Positions 42,104-51,204 of a DNA stretch of 64,000 nucleotides are shown here, piece after piece (the stretch's first letter is position 1; each line of letters starts with the position of its first letter). The notes under the pieces were generated by a model, which was not told where the DNA came from, made no database searches, and worked only from the letters and a program-made list of their open reading frames with translations. Both the position numbers and the translations under genes were made by a program. The DNA lies in the NCBI GenBank assembly GCA_036504075.1, contig DASXVX010000078.1, positions 55,060 to 119,059 of the forward strand. The letters are read 5' to 3'. Source of the stretch: DASXVX01 sp036504075 (GTDB lineage: Bacteria; Bacillota; Sulfobacillia; Symbiobacteriales; Symbiobacteriaceae).

Positions 42104-43938
42104 CTCTGAATCATGGCTTCCAGCCCCAAGCCCGCCAGCGTTTCCGGCAACGGTCGTCCCGTCTGGTCCCAGCCCATGGTCTCGTAATACAGGCTGACCA
42201 TCTGTTCCCAGACCGCCGCAATGTCCGCACCGCGTGCCGGACCGTCCACGGGAATGGAGCCGTACCGGAAGGACGGGCGTTCCACCGCCCGCGTGATACC
42301 GCACCGGAGGTTGAAGACCCGCAGGGCGTTGACGATTCGCTTGCCGACCTGCAGGCCCTCTTCGGTGGTCAGGTGCAAGCCGGTGGCTGCCTCCAGGGCT
42401 TGTACCATCAGGCCCATGCCGTCCACCGTAAACCGACAGACGCCTACGGTGTCCTGGAACTGCCTGTGGCCGCTGACATGGGCGTTATACCTGGCGACCT
42501 GCTGCCAGTCAAACGGGTTTGTAATGGGCTCGTAGCCGTATTGGCGGGCATCCGGGCTGCCACCTGTGTCCTGGATGGTGCCGGTGCTCGAGACGCAGGT
42601 GTCCAGCATCTCGCTCCAGACGGCCCGATGGTCATGGCCCCGGGGGGAGGCGCCCTTTTCCGTGTAGACGGCAATCTCCTGCGCCTTTCCGCCGGTGCGC
42701 TCGGCTGCGGCCTTGACGCCGTCGGAGAGCAGGGCGCCGAAGCCCCGGCGGTTGGCGACCTGCAGCAGCAAGTCCCTGGCCGCCTCGGCGTTGCCCCAGG
42801 TCAGGTCGAGGCCACCGGTGTTGGCTTTGGTGAAGATGCCCTTCGCAAAGCACTCCATGGCCCAGCCCAACACCCAGGCCGCTTCGTTGATATCCATCCC
42901 CAACCGGTCCACCAGGTTGGAGAGCATCACCACGGCGCCGGCTTCGGCCAGGCCGATGTTAGAGCCCGTGGCCGCCAGGCCTTCGTATTCCGGCTCCTCG
43001 CCGACATAGCCGGCGTATGGCCCTTCCGTCACGGTAATCAGGTGGCAGTGGTACCGCAGGGTGCAGGCCCAGCAGGGGTGGGGCTTGACCTGGAAATGGC
43101 TTCGCAGGTACTGACCATCGATTTTGGTGACCTCCGGGAACAGGTTGGTGGTCAGATTCCGGACCGGGAGGGCGCCGATTTTCTCCAACCCGGCCGACAC
43201 GCCGCCCGTACCGTAGTCTGCGATGGTCCTGGTCTGGCCGGCGGCCTGGACGGTATCCTTGAACCCCTGAATGCATTCCGCCAGCGCTGCCGGGTCCTGC
43301 ACGGTCACCGGCTGGTTGCCGCGGGCGACCGCCACCGCCTTCAGCCGCTTGTTCCCGAGCACGGCGCCGATGCCGTTGTGACCGGCCACATGCCCGCGGT
43401 CGCCGACCAGGGCAGCGAAGCGGACCCGGTTTTCTCCCGCTGGACCAATGGCGAAGACGCTTATTTGTTTGTGTCCGAGTTCGGCCTTGACCGCGTCTTC
43501 CACTTCCCACGTGTCCAGGCCCAGCAGGTGGCTCGCGTCCCGCAGTTCGGCCTGGCCGTCGTGAACGTAGAGGTAGACCCAGTCCGGGGCGATGCCCTGG
43601 ACGATCACCCCGTCATAACCACAGGTTTTGATGTACGCTCCGAAAAACCCGTTGGCCTGCGTGGAGCACGCTCCACCGGTCATGGGTCCGCGGGTGACGG
43701 CGCTGAGCACGCCGGAACCCGGAACGCGGGTGCCGGCCAGCGGGCCGGCCGCCAGGATGACCCGGTTCTCGGGATGGTCCCAGGTGATCTCCGGGCCGAC
43801 TTCGGTCAGCAGGTAATGAACACCGAGGCCGGTTCCGCCAAGCCAGTTCCGGAGCACACCCTGCCCGGGTACTTCGTCGGTCAACGTTCCGGTGTTCAAG
43901 TTTACCCGCAGGATTCGGTCCATATAGCCATGCGGCAC
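42100..43938 (-). CDS. Aldehyde:ferredoxin oxidoreductase family protein
   Basis: AOR enzymes use a tungsten bis-pterin and a 4Fe-4S cluster to oxidise aldehydes to acids with ferredoxin, or the reverse. The 612-residue protein has the N-terminal pattern DRILRVNLNTGTL, GGTGLGVHYLL and GPMTGGACSTQANGFFGAYIKTCGYDGVIVQG. The cluster ligands appear as C289-W-A-C292-T-L-R-Y-H-C298 with a fourth in FNLRCG (C546). The C-x5-C spacing differs from the classic CX2CX3C, so the substrate may differ too. GTG start behind AAGGGGG. It is divergent from a TRAP operon. Confidence 0.93.
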   Translation of the reverse strand: MPHGYMDRILRVNLNTGTLTDEVPGQGVLRNWLGGTGLGVHYLLTEVGPEITWDHPENRVILAAGPLAGTRVPGSGVLSAVTRGPMTGGACSTQANGFFGAYIKTCGYDGVIVQGIAPDWVYLYVHDGQAELRDASHLLGLDTWEVEDAVKAELGHKQISVFAIGPAGENRVRFAALVGDRGHVAGHNGIGAVLGNKRLKAVAVARGNQPVTVQDPAALAECIQGFKDTVQAAGQTRTIADYGTGGVSAGLEKIGALPVRNLTTNLFPEVTKIDGQYLRSHFQVKPHPCWACTLRYHCHLITVTEGPYAGYVGEEPEYEGLAATGSNIGLAEAGAVVMLSNLVDRLGMDINEAAWVLGWAMECFAKGIFTKANTGGLDLTWGNAEAARDLLLQVANRRGFGALLSDGVKAAAERTGGKAQEIAVYTEKGASPRGHDHRAVWSEMLDTCVSSTGTIQDTGGSPDARQYGYEPITNPFDWQQVARYNAHVSGHRQFQDTVGVCRFTVDGMGLMVQALEAATGLHLTTEEGLQVGKRIVNALRVFNLRCGITRAVERPSFRYGSIPVDGPARGADIAAVWEQMVSLYYETMGWDQTGRPLPETLAGLGLEAMIQR

Positions 43939-44119
43939 GTTGAGGCCCCCTTCGGCTGCGAATCGTTTCGCCAGCTATGTAGTTCAAGGCTTGAAATACC
44001 TACTCCTGCTGGCAATAACCATGGATAATTTCTCTTGTTAGTCTGGTAAATACATAGAGGATTCTGTCCTACCCCGCAGAATTTAACCTCCCATATCTTT
44101 CGCATGGGGGAATCACATA
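43939..44119. other. Divergent intergenic region between AOR and TRAP operons
   Basis: This 181-bp stretch is AT-richer than its surroundings and should hold promoters for both directions. I found no pair of -35/-10 boxes good enough to call. Confidence 0.4.
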
Positions 44120-45154
44120 GTGAAACGTTTCTTCTCCGGGTTGGCTGCTGTTATGCTGGTCGTCGCGCTTGTCGCCGGCTGCGGTGGTCAGGAGTCTCCC
44201 AAACCCAGCACCAGCACTACCCCGGCCCCGGCCCCAGTCAAAGAGTACAAGGCCGAGTTCAAACTGGGCACGCCGACGGCAGTGGACCATGTCTACACCA
44301 TGGGCGCTCAGAAGTTTGCCGACCTGATCAGTGCAGGGACGAACGGCCGCATCAAGATTACCGTGTTCCCCAACGGCCAGCTGGGCAAGGGCGAACGGGA
44401 GACGCTCGAAGGGCTGCAGCAGGGGACCGTCGACATGTATGCCGGCTCCACGGGTGCCATGGGTAACTTCGTCCCGGCCTTCAACATGCTGGACGTGCCG
44501 TTCCTGTTCCGGGACTACGCCCATGTCGACAAGGTGCTGGACGGCGCCATCGGCCAGTCGCTGCTCGATGAGATGCCGAAGGCGCAGCTCCACGGCCTGG
44601 CATTCTGGGAGAACGGCTTCCGTAACCTGACGAACTCCAAGCGGGCGATCAAGACACCGGACGATGTGAAGGGCCTCAAGGTCCGGACCATGGAGAACCA
44701 GGTCCACATCGAAGCGTGGAAGGCGCTGGGCGCCACGCCGACTCCGATGACCTGGGGCGAAGTCTACGGGGCCCTGCAGCAAAAGGTAATCGATGGGCAG
44801 GAGAACCCGGTGGCCGTTATTTATACCGCCAAGCTGAACGAGGTCCAGAAATACCTGTCCATGACGCGGCACGTTTACTCGCCGGCCCTCCTCGCGATCA
44901 GTGAGCAGCGCTGGAAGGAGATGCCCAAGGCGGACCAGGACCTGTTTGTGAAGACCGCCAAGGAAGTGACGGCGTACCAGCGGTCCCTCGGGCGTGACAA
45001 CGAGGCCAAGCAGCTGGCCGAGTTGAAGTCCAAGGGCATGGAAGTGATCGAGACGGTCGACACGGCCCCGTGGCAGGCGGCGCTGAAGCCGGTCTTTGAC
45101 AAGTACGCCGCCCAGTACGGCGACCGCTTCAGCCAGATTCTGAACACCAAGTAA
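44120..45154 (+). CDS. dctP: TRAP transporter solute-binding lipoprotein (DctP family)
   Basis: DctP captures a carboxylate outside the membrane for the DctQM permease. The 344-residue protein has a lipobox (VVALVAGCGG, Cys21) and a Ser/Thr/Pro linker. The body has FKLGTPTAVDHVYTMGAQKFADLI, GGREE-like KGERETLEGLQQGTVDMYAG and the selectivity-loop region LKVRTMENQVHIEAWKALGATPTPMTWGEVYGALQQKVIDGQENP. The Arg in KVRTMEN is the usual carboxylate ligand. GTG start behind GGGGGAA. Confidence 0.94.
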   Translation: MKRFFSGLAAVMLVVALVAGCGGQESPKPSTSTTPAPAPVKEYKAEFKLGTPTAVDHVYTMGAQKFADLISAGTNGRIKITVFPNGQLGKGERETLEGLQQGTVDMYAGSTGAMGNFVPAFNMLDVPFLFRDYAHVDKVLDGAIGQSLLDEMPKAQLHGLAFWENGFRNLTNSKRAIKTPDDVKGLKVRTMENQVHIEAWKALGATPTPMTWGEVYGALQQKVIDGQENPVAVIYTAKLNEVQKYLSMTRHVYSPALLAISEQRWKEMPKADQDLFVKTAKEVTAYQRSLGRDNEAKQLAELKSKGMEVIETVDTAPWQAALKPVFDKYAAQYGDRFSQILNTK

Positions 45155-45160
45155 AGGGAC

Positions 45161-45190
45161 GGGCCCGGGGTCCGCAAGGCCCCCGGGCCA
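45161..45190 (+). terminator. Intercistronic stem-loop between dctP and dctQ
   Basis: GGCCCGGGG/CCCCGGGCC strong stem. It probably limits read-through so that the binding protein is made in excess over the permease. Confidence 0.6.
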
Positions 45191-45210
45191 TTCTGTAAGG
45201 AAGTGTCGGA

Positions 45211-45690
45211 GTGCGCTACTTTCATCGCTTGAACGACGCCCTGGAGCGGATCGCCAGCTGGATCGTGTCGCTGTTCATGGGTGTGATCTGTCTGGTGATT
45301 TTTGCGAACGTCTTTGGCCGCTACGTGCTTCATTCCTCCCCGCCCTGGTCGGAGGAACTCGCCCGGTACATGATGGTCTGGATCAGCGCACTGGGTGCCG
45401 CTGTGGCGCTACGCCGGGGCGCCCATGTGGGCCTCGACATTGTGGTGCAGCGTTTGCCGGCCAGGACCCGGCTGGTGGCAGAAGTGACTGCTCTGCTCTT
45501 TGCCCTGGCTCTGACCGGGGTGATCGCGTTCTTTGGCTTCAAGCTGGCGGCGTTCAACATGCGGCAGCACTCGGCGGCCATGCGGATGCCCATGGGCGTG
45601 CCGTACGCCTCGGTGCCCACCGCCGGCCTCCTGATGGTGCTGGTCGTCCTGGAGCAGATCCTCACCAAACTGGGGGTGGGCGAAAAATGA
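45211..45690 (+). CDS. dctQ: TRAP transporter small permease (DctQ family)
   Basis: This 159-residue membrane protein has four helices and the DctQ pattern FANVFGRYVLHSSPPWSEELARYMMVWISALGAAVALRRGAHVGLD. GTG start behind AAGGAAGT. It overlaps dctM by four bases (ATGA). Confidence 0.93.
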   Translation: MRYFHRLNDALERIASWIVSLFMGVICLVIFANVFGRYVLHSSPPWSEELARYMMVWISALGAAVALRRGAHVGLDIVVQRLPARTRLVAEVTALLFALALTGVIAFFGFKLAAFNMRQHSAAMRMPMGVPYASVPTAGLLMVLVVLEQILTKLGVGEK

Positions 45691-46964
45691 CGCTGATCCT
45701 GGCAGTCGCTTTCATCATCCTGCTACTCCTGGGTGAGCCGATCGCGTTCGTCATGGGCGGCTCCACGCTCATTTACCTGCTGGTGAAGGCGCGGCTCAGC
45801 TACACACTGCTGCCGCAAACCATGTTCAGCGGCATGGACTCCTTCCCGCTGATGGCGGTGCCGTTCTTCATGCTGGCGGGCGCACTCATGAACGAGGGCG
45901 GCATCACGCAGCGGCTGATCCACTTCGCCCGACTGCTGGTGGGCCACATTAAGGGCGGGCTGGGCTTCGTGAACGTGCTGGCCTCCATGCTCTTTGCGGG
46001 CATCTCCGGCTCGGCGGTGGCGGAAGCCAGCGCCATCGGCTCGATCATGATTCCGGCCATGAAAGAGCGGGGTTACGACGAGGAATTCTCCGCCGCCCTG
46101 ACGGCCTCCGCGTCGACACTGGGACCGATTATTCCGCCCAGCATTCCCATGGTGCTGTACGGCGTGGCTGCCAACGTCTCCATCGGTGCGCTGTTCGTGG
46201 CGGGCGCCCTCCCTGGCCTGCTGTTAGGCCTGGCCATGATGGTGCTGGTGGCCATTTACGCCCGGAAGCGGAACTACCCGCGCGATGAGCGGGCTTCCGG
46301 GAAGGAACTGCTGGTCGGACTCAGGGATGCAGTGCTGGCGCTGCTCATGCCCGGCATCATTCTGGGTGGCATTTTGGGCGGCATCTTTACCGCGACGGAA
46401 TCGGCCGCAGTGGCGGTCATCTACGCAATTGTCGTGGGCGGTTTCATCTACCGGGAGCTAAAGTGGAAGCGGATACCGGGAATCCTGCTGGAGGCCGGCA
46501 TCTCGACCGCCGCCGTCATGCTGATCATCGGCATGGCCTCGTCGTTCGGCTGGGTCGTGGCCGCCGAGCAGATTCCGCAGAAGGTCGCGACGGCCATTTT
46601 CACCTTCACGCAAACGCCCTGGGTCGTGCTGCTGCTGATCAATATGTTCCTGCTCTTCGTGGGCACCTGGCTGGAGACCGCGGCGGCGCTGACCATTCTG
46701 GTGCCTGTGCTGGCGCCGATCGGTGCGCGCATCGGCCTCGACCCCGTCCATTTCGGTACGATCGTCGTACTGAACCTGGTCATTGGCCTCATGACGCCGC
46801 CAGTGGGCTCCAGCCTGTTTGTCGTCTGCTCGGTGGCCAAGATGTCGCTGGAGCGGCTTAGTAAGGCCATTTGGCCGTTCATTATCGTGGCGGTGGTGGT
46901 GCTTGCGCTGGTCACCTACGTGCCGGCCATCACCCTCTGGCTGCCCCGGATGTTCATTCACTAA
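45687..46964 (+). CDS. dctM: TRAP transporter large permease (DctM family)
   Basis: This 425-residue permease has about 12 helices and uses the sodium gradient. Family signatures are GMDSFPLMAVPFFMLAGALMNEGGIT, FAGISGSAVAEASAIGSIMIPAM, IPPSIPMVLYG and NLVIGLMTPPVGSSLFVV. Start overlaps the dctQ stop. The SDR gene follows 13 bp later and is surely in the operon. Confidence 0.95.
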   Translation: MTLILAVAFIILLLLGEPIAFVMGGSTLIYLLVKARLSYTLLPQTMFSGMDSFPLMAVPFFMLAGALMNEGGITQRLIHFARLLVGHIKGGLGFVNVLASMLFAGISGSAVAEASAIGSIMIPAMKERGYDEEFSAALTASASTLGPIIPPSIPMVLYGVAANVSIGALFVAGALPGLLLGLAMMVLVAIYARKRNYPRDERASGKELLVGLRDAVLALLMPGIILGGILGGIFTATESAAVAVIYAIVVGGFIYRELKWKRIPGILLEAGISTAAVMLIIGMASSFGWVVAAEQIPQKVATAIFTFTQTPWVVLLLINMFLLFVGTWLETAAALTILVPVLAPIGARIGLDPVHFGTIVVLNLVIGLMTPPVGSSLFVVCSVAKMSLERLSKAIWPFIIVAVVVLALVTYVPAITLWLPRMFIH

Positions 46965-46977
46965 GGGGGTTACGATT

Positions 46978-47727
46978 TTGCAGGGCAAGACCGCAATTAT
47001 CACCGGCGCCGGTTCGGGCATGGGGCGGGCCACGGCCCTCCTGTTCGCCCGGGAAGGCGCCCGGGTACTGGTGGCCGACATCAACGAAGCCGCCGCCGGG
47101 GAGACGGTGGCCGCGATTGCCGAGGCCGGTGGCGAGGCGGTGGCCTTCCGGGCCGACGTGACCCGGGCCGCGGAAATCCAGGCCATGATCGAGGAGGCCG
47201 TCCGCCGCTGGGGCAAGCTCGACATCCTCATGAACAACGCCGGCATTCCGATGTCTTTCACCCCGGTGGAAGAGGTGACGGAGGCACAGTTTGACCGGCT
47301 GATGAACATCAACGTGAAAGGCGTCTTCCTGGGCGTGAAGTACGGCGCCCCGGTGATGAAGGCGCAGGGAGGCGGCGTGATCATCAACACGGCCTCCACG
47401 GCAGGTATCCGGCCCCGGCCGGGCCTGACCCCGTACAACGCCTCCAAGGGCGCCGTCATCACCATGACGAAGTCGCTGGCCCTGGAACTGGCCCCGGCGG
47501 GCATTCGGGTGAACGCCATCTGCCCGGTGGCCACCGACACGCCCATGCTGGACGGCTTCATCGGCGACCGGTTCGGCCGGGACGAGGGCCGGGAGAAGTT
47601 CCGCCAGACCATTCCCCTGGGCCGGCTCTGCACGGCGGAGGACATCGCCCAAGCGGCGCTGTACCTGGCGAAGGCGCCCATGGTCACAGGCGTTGCTCTG
47701 GAAGTGGACGGCGGACGGGACATCTAG
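46978..47727 (+). CDS. Short-chain dehydrogenase/reductase
   Basis: This is a classical SDR of 249 residues: cofactor loop TGAGSGMGRA, structural NNAG, active-site Ser (NTASTAG), YNASK for the catalytic Tyr and Lys, and a C-terminal AKAPMVTGVALEVDGG. Asp at the end of beta 2 (VADIN) favours NAD(H). Start is TTG 46978 behind AAGGGGG. Linked to the TRAP genes, it probably oxidises or reduces the imported hydroxy- or keto-acid. Confidence 0.92.
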   Translation: MQGKTAIITGAGSGMGRATALLFAREGARVLVADINEAAAGETVAAIAEAGGEAVAFRADVTRAAEIQAMIEEAVRRWGKLDILMNNAGIPMSFTPVEEVTEAQFDRLMNINVKGVFLGVKYGAPVMKAQGGGVIINTASTAGIRPRPGLTPYNASKGAVITMTKSLALELAPAGIRVNAICPVATDTPMLDGFIGDRFGRDEGREKFRQTIPLGRLCTAEDIAQAALYLAKAPMVTGVALEVDGGRDI

Positions 47728-47758
47728 GGTCGGAGAGACGCCGCGGGTCGCGAAAACA

Positions 47759-47798
47759 AAACGGGGAAGGCCATGGTTGGCCTTCCCCGTGTGTATTT
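47759..47798. terminator. Bidirectional terminator
   Basis: ACGGGGAAGGCC/GGCCTTCCCCGT 12-bp stem with a 6-base loop. T-rich sequence lies on both outer sides, serving the SDR gene and the opposite-strand flavoprotein gene. Confidence 0.85.
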
Positions 47799-47804
47799 GG
47801 CGCC

Positions 47805-48836
47805 TCAGTCGTCAGCCGCCCCCGCCACGCAAAAATTCTGCGCAGCCTCCGAAGTTGCAGCGACCGGCGTCAGCAGCCGCCGGAAAATCTCGGCGACCGG
47901 CACGATATCGTTAATCTCCCCGACCCGGGGGCCGCAGAAGACCAGGCCGTTCTCGGCATCGCCCTTCTGGGACCGGTTCAGGGCGGTGTATATGCAGTGG
48001 GCCACCGCGTGATTCTCACGGTGCTGGCAGAACTTGAGGCACAGCGTGCAGTTCACGCCTTCCTGGTCCAGCGTGGGCAGGAGGTCCGCCGTGTGCGGGA
48101 CGATGGCCCGGGAGGCCATGCCCGTGGGACTCCAGTACTCCACCTGGCTGCCGACCGCATTCACCCAGGCCTGCTTCATGGCGTCCGACGCCGACGACTC
48201 ATTCGTGCAGGCGAAGCGGATGCCCATCTGGACGCCATCGGCGCCCATGGCCAGGGCCCGGTCGATATCTTCACGGTGCAAAATGCCGCCGGCGGCGATC
48301 ACCGGACCCGTGAAGTTGTTATCTCGCAGCGTTTTCAGCACCGGCGGGAACAGGTCCCAGGTGCTGATGTTGGGGTCCTCGGGACCCAGGTGGCCGCCGG
48401 CCTGGCCGCTCTCGACCACAATGGCCGTAATGCCTTCGGTCCGGGCCGCGATGCGGGCCGCCTTCTCCGAAGAGATGATGCAGACGCCCGGTATGCCCGC
48501 CTGGGCGAGCTTTTTGAACGGGCCGCGGGCAAAACCCGCCCCGATGGTGACAAAGTCAACACGTTCTTCTATGCACATGTCCAGCAGCCGGTCGAAGATC
48601 ATGCCGGCGAACATCAGATTGACGCCAAACACGCCTTCCGGGCTTAGTTCCCGGGCATGGCGGATGTGACGGCGCAGCTCCTCCGGCGGGATGCCCATGC
48701 CCCCGATGGTGCCCACGCCGCCTTCGTTCGCGACCGCGGCCACCAGATCGGCCAGCGAGACCCGGATGGACATGCCCCCCTGGACGATGCAGTATCGTGC
48801 GGTCTTATCCCCGATGGTAAGGGTTGGCAGTGTCAT
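47805..48836 (-). CDS. Nitronate monooxygenase/NPD-like FMN protein
   Basis: This is a TIM-barrel flavoprotein of the NPD/FabK group, 343 residues. ATG 48836 follows GTGGAGGA; a longer start is not supported. FMN-related parts are IVQGGMSIRVSLADLVAAVANEGGVGTIGG, VVESGQAGGHLG (active His) and AAGGILHREDIDRALAMGADGVQMGIRF. A C-terminal CTLCLKFC...HCIY...GLVFCG segment is typical of the clostridial subgroup and could bind a metal. It may oxidise nitronates or act as an enoyl reductase. A CTAAC-ACC-GTTAG inverted repeat lies at 48874-48886 near its promoter. Confidence 0.85.
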   Translation of the reverse strand: MTLPTLTIGDKTARYCIVQGGMSIRVSLADLVAAVANEGGVGTIGGMGIPPEELRRHIRHARELSPEGVFGVNLMFAGMIFDRLLDMCIEERVDFVTIGAGFARGPFKKLAQAGIPGVCIISSEKAARIAARTEGITAIVVESGQAGGHLGPEDPNISTWDLFPPVLKTLRDNNFTGPVIAAGGILHREDIDRALAMGADGVQMGIRFACTNESSASDAMKQAWVNAVGSQVEYWSPTGMASRAIVPHTADLLPTLDQEGVNCTLCLKFCQHRENHAVAHCIYTALNRSQKGDAENGLVFCGPRVGEINDIVPVAEIFRRLLTPVAATSEAAQNFCVAGAADD

Positions 48837-49013
48837 GCGCTGTTCCTCCACGGTTTTAGGCTTAGATGATACTCTAACACCGTTAGGGCCTGGTAATAAG
48901 AGCAACCGACGACATTGGACCGCCTGGACCATGAAGATGGACCTGCAGGCAGACCCGCCTGTGCCTCGCGGATAGTCCCAGTCTACGCGCGACTAGCCCC
49001 GCACTTTAGACTG

Positions 49014-49042
49014 GTTGAGCTAACGGGCTATCGTGGTAAACT
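49014..49042 (+). promoter_or_regulatory. Possible promoter of the ablB-like gene
   Basis: TTGAGC (49014-49019), 17-bp spacer, TAAACT (49037-49042). The leader would be very short. Confidence 0.45.
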
Positions 49043-49066
49043 ATTGGCGACGAAGGGGTGATGAAG

Positions 49067-49942
49067 ATGACCGCCACGATTCGCCTGACGACCGCCGAGC
49101 ACATCCGGCGGCCGGAGTTCCAAGTCCGGCTGCAGGTGGACCGGCGCAACCAGCGATTGAAGGTGCTGGCTTACCGGTACGCCGAAGTTGCCCCGCTCGC
49201 CGACTGCCTTGTCGAGACCGCTCGGGTCCACGGACTCGGAAAAATCGTGCTCTGTGCCCGGGACAGCGACTGGGATGCGTTCCTCTCCCGGGGGTTCGCC
49301 CTGGAAGGGCGGCTGGACCGGTTCTACAACGGGGCGCCGGGCTGCTACATGGCCTACTTTCTGGACGGCGACCGGCTCTGCAGTGGGCGGCACGAGCAGC
49401 ATCAGGAGATTCTGGAGGGCGTGCTGGGGCAACCGATCGCCCCGGCCGGCGACCTGCCGGCGGGCTACGCGCTGGTGACGGCGGACGCGGCCATGGCAGA
49501 CGAACTGGCCACGGTGTACGACCAGGTTTTTGCGTCCTATCCCTCGCCGCTTACGGACGGAGCGTATGTCCGCGAGTTGATGGCCTCCGGGGAGGGGCTT
49601 TTCCTGGCGGTGACGTCTGAAGGTCGTATCGTCAGTGCTGCCGCGGCTGAGATCGAACGGGCCGACGGAAACGCCGAACTGACCAACTGCGCCACGCTGC
49701 CGGATTATCGGGGCGAAGGGCTCATGGCCGTGTTGATCGAGGCGCTCGAACGGGCGAATCATGGGGCCACCTGCCTCTACAGCATGGCCCGCGCCTGCTC
49801 TTTCGGCATGAATCTGGTGCTGCACCGGGCGGGGTACACCTTCCGGGGGCGACTCATCAGCCACGCGTCGATCGACGGCCGGTTCGAAGACCTGAACCTG
49901 TGGGAGCACCCCGGCGGCGCTCCTGCATCGGGAAGTGAATAA
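49067..49942 (+). CDS. ablB: Putative beta-lysine N-acetyltransferase (AblB-like)
   Basis: AblB makes the osmolyte N-epsilon-acetyl-beta-lysine from beta-lysine. The 291-residue protein matches the two-part layout: an N-terminal domain with LGKIVLCARDSDWDAFLSRGFALEGRLDRFYNG-like sequence, and a C-terminal GNAT domain with DQVFASYPSPL, NAELTNCATLPDYRGEGL and YSMARACSFGMNLVLHRAGYTFRG. The start is ATG 49067 (GAAGGGG 9 bases upstream). No lysine 2,3-aminomutase gene (ablA/kamA) lies in the window, so the substrate is uncertain. Confidence 0.8.
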   Translation: MTATIRLTTAEHIRRPEFQVRLQVDRRNQRLKVLAYRYAEVAPLADCLVETARVHGLGKIVLCARDSDWDAFLSRGFALEGRLDRFYNGAPGCYMAYFLDGDRLCSGRHEQHQEILEGVLGQPIAPAGDLPAGYALVTADAAMADELATVYDQVFASYPSPLTDGAYVRELMASGEGLFLAVTSEGRIVSAAAAEIERADGNAELTNCATLPDYRGEGLMAVLIEALERANHGATCLYSMARACSFGMNLVLHRAGYTFRGRLISHASIDGRFEDLNLWEHPGGAPASGSE

Positions 49943-49943
49943 C

Positions 49944-50369
49944 ATGGCACATGAAGTGCGGGCGAACCTCGCCGACCTGGCGGCCCTGGCCAAGGCGCTG
50001 CAGGACCTTCAGTGGTACACCGGTGAGGGCGGATATCGCCTGGCCGGCGTGACCGTGGAGCAGTCCATGGCGGTTTGGTCCCTGGAGCCCAAGCCGGTCG
50101 CCCCGGCTGCTACAAAAGGGGAGGGGCCTCCCCCCGAGCGCCGCCGGATGGTGGAGCCCGGCGACCTGGTCCTCGTGGAGACGAAGGCGCAGCAAATGGC
50201 CCGGCGTCTTGGCGACGCCGGGCCGGATGGCGTGGAGGGGACTGTCTTCCGGGTGCTGACCCGGGGTCCGCACCCCCACGGCATGAAAGTCGAACTCCGG
50301 GACAGAACCGTGGGTCGGATCAAAAAGAACCTGACGGTGCCCGGGGCGGGGGAGCCCAGCGGGCGCTAA
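49944..50369 (+). CDS. DUF2196/YwbE-like protein
   Basis: This 141-residue protein has a short helical N-terminus and a C-terminal domain (about 90-135) like YwbE/DUF2196: DGVEGTVFRVLTRGPHPHGMKVELRDRTVGRIKKNL. The role of YwbE is unknown; the fold may be RNA- or nucleotide-binding. The ATG at 49944 follows the ablB-like stop by one base. Its end overlaps the convergent gene by four bases. Confidence 0.65.
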   Translation: MAHEVRANLADLAALAKALQDLQWYTGEGGYRLAGVTVEQSMAVWSLEPKPVAPAATKGEGPPPERRRMVEPGDLVLVETKAQQMARRLGDAGPDGVEGTVFRVLTRGPHPHGMKVELRDRTVGRIKKNLTVPGAGEPSGR

Positions 50370-51025
50370 ACCCGGTGAAGCACGTACCGCCTGCTCCCGC
50401 CGGCGTGCCGCCGCTGGATGAGGCCGTAGCCGATCGAGCCGAGAATCAGCAAGCCGGTGAAGCCCAGGAAGACGGGGCTGGGGCCGTTCGTTGCCACAGC
50501 GAACTGAACTTCCACCGGCGTGGCCTGACCGTGTTCGTCCCAGATTTCCAGCCGGGCCGTCCAGTTGCCGGGTGTGTACAGCCGGGCTTGGCCGCGCGCG
50601 AAAAACGTCCCGTTGCCGTGTTCGTGAGGGGCGGCTTCGCCGGCCGGTGCCGCGGCAGGCGGGGTACTGGTCTGCGCGCCCATGCCGGGCATGTCGTTCA
50701 TGGCGGCCTGGGGGCTGCCCGTCCCGTGACCATGCTCGTCCGTCGGGATGGCACCCAAGACCACCAGGTTTCGCATGGGCACCTGGACGACGTCGCCGCG
50801 TGGGCCGGTCAACCGGAGACCCACGGCGTGAGCCGACGGCTTGCCCTCCACCTCGACGGTAATCTGGTTGGTGCCGACCCGGACCTGCTGAGAATTGTTG
50901 TGAACGGAGATGCGGTAAGGACCCGCCTGCACGGCCGCAACCAGCGGGAGCGATCCGCCCGCATAAGCCGGCGCCGCGAGGCTCAGCAGCAGGAGCAGGG
51001 CAATCGGAATGGTGGTGAGACGCAT
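50366..51025 (-). CDS. YtkA-like exported protein with His/Met-rich loop
   Basis: This 219-residue protein has a signal peptide (MRLTTIPIALLLLLSLAAPAYA), a beta-rich outer domain similar to YtkA/FixH-like modules (PYRISVHNNSQQVRVGTNQITVEV ... WTARLEIWDEHGQATPVEVQFAV) and a C-terminal membrane helix. A loop at about 95-140 is rich in His and Met (DEHGHG, MNDMPGMG, HEHGNG), fitting copper binding. ATG behind GGAAGGAGAG. It is near a cupredoxin gene on the other strand. Confidence 0.7.
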   Translation of the reverse strand: MRLTTIPIALLLLLSLAAPAYAGGSLPLVAAVQAGPYRISVHNNSQQVRVGTNQITVEVEGKPSAHAVGLRLTGPRGDVVQVPMRNLVVLGAIPTDEHGHGTGSPQAAMNDMPGMGAQTSTPPAAAPAGEAAPHEHGNGTFFARGQARLYTPGNWTARLEIWDEHGQATPVEVQFAVATNGPSPVFLGFTGLLILGSIGYGLIQRRHAGGSRRYVLHRV

Positions 51026-51204
51026 GGCGCTCTCCTTCCGGTGAACAAGCGAATATGACCTAAATATAGCATTTGCTCATGGAGAATTCATGAAGCCAAC
51101 GATGACCGCCATGAAAAGCCACATGGTTTCGCACACACTTTCTCCACACAAAGGCGTTAAACTAAACCCAAATGTTGCAAAAAACAATCAGGAGGGTTCG
51201 TGTC

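Noticed and set aside
42104..42304. N-terminal extension of the MoaD-like protein into the AOR gene
   Set aside because: The 90-residue form beginning at the GTGA overlap has the normal MoaD size and start.
42373..44028. Plus-strand frame opposite the AOR gene
   Set aside because: The AOR product has complete family motifs; this frame is a shadow.
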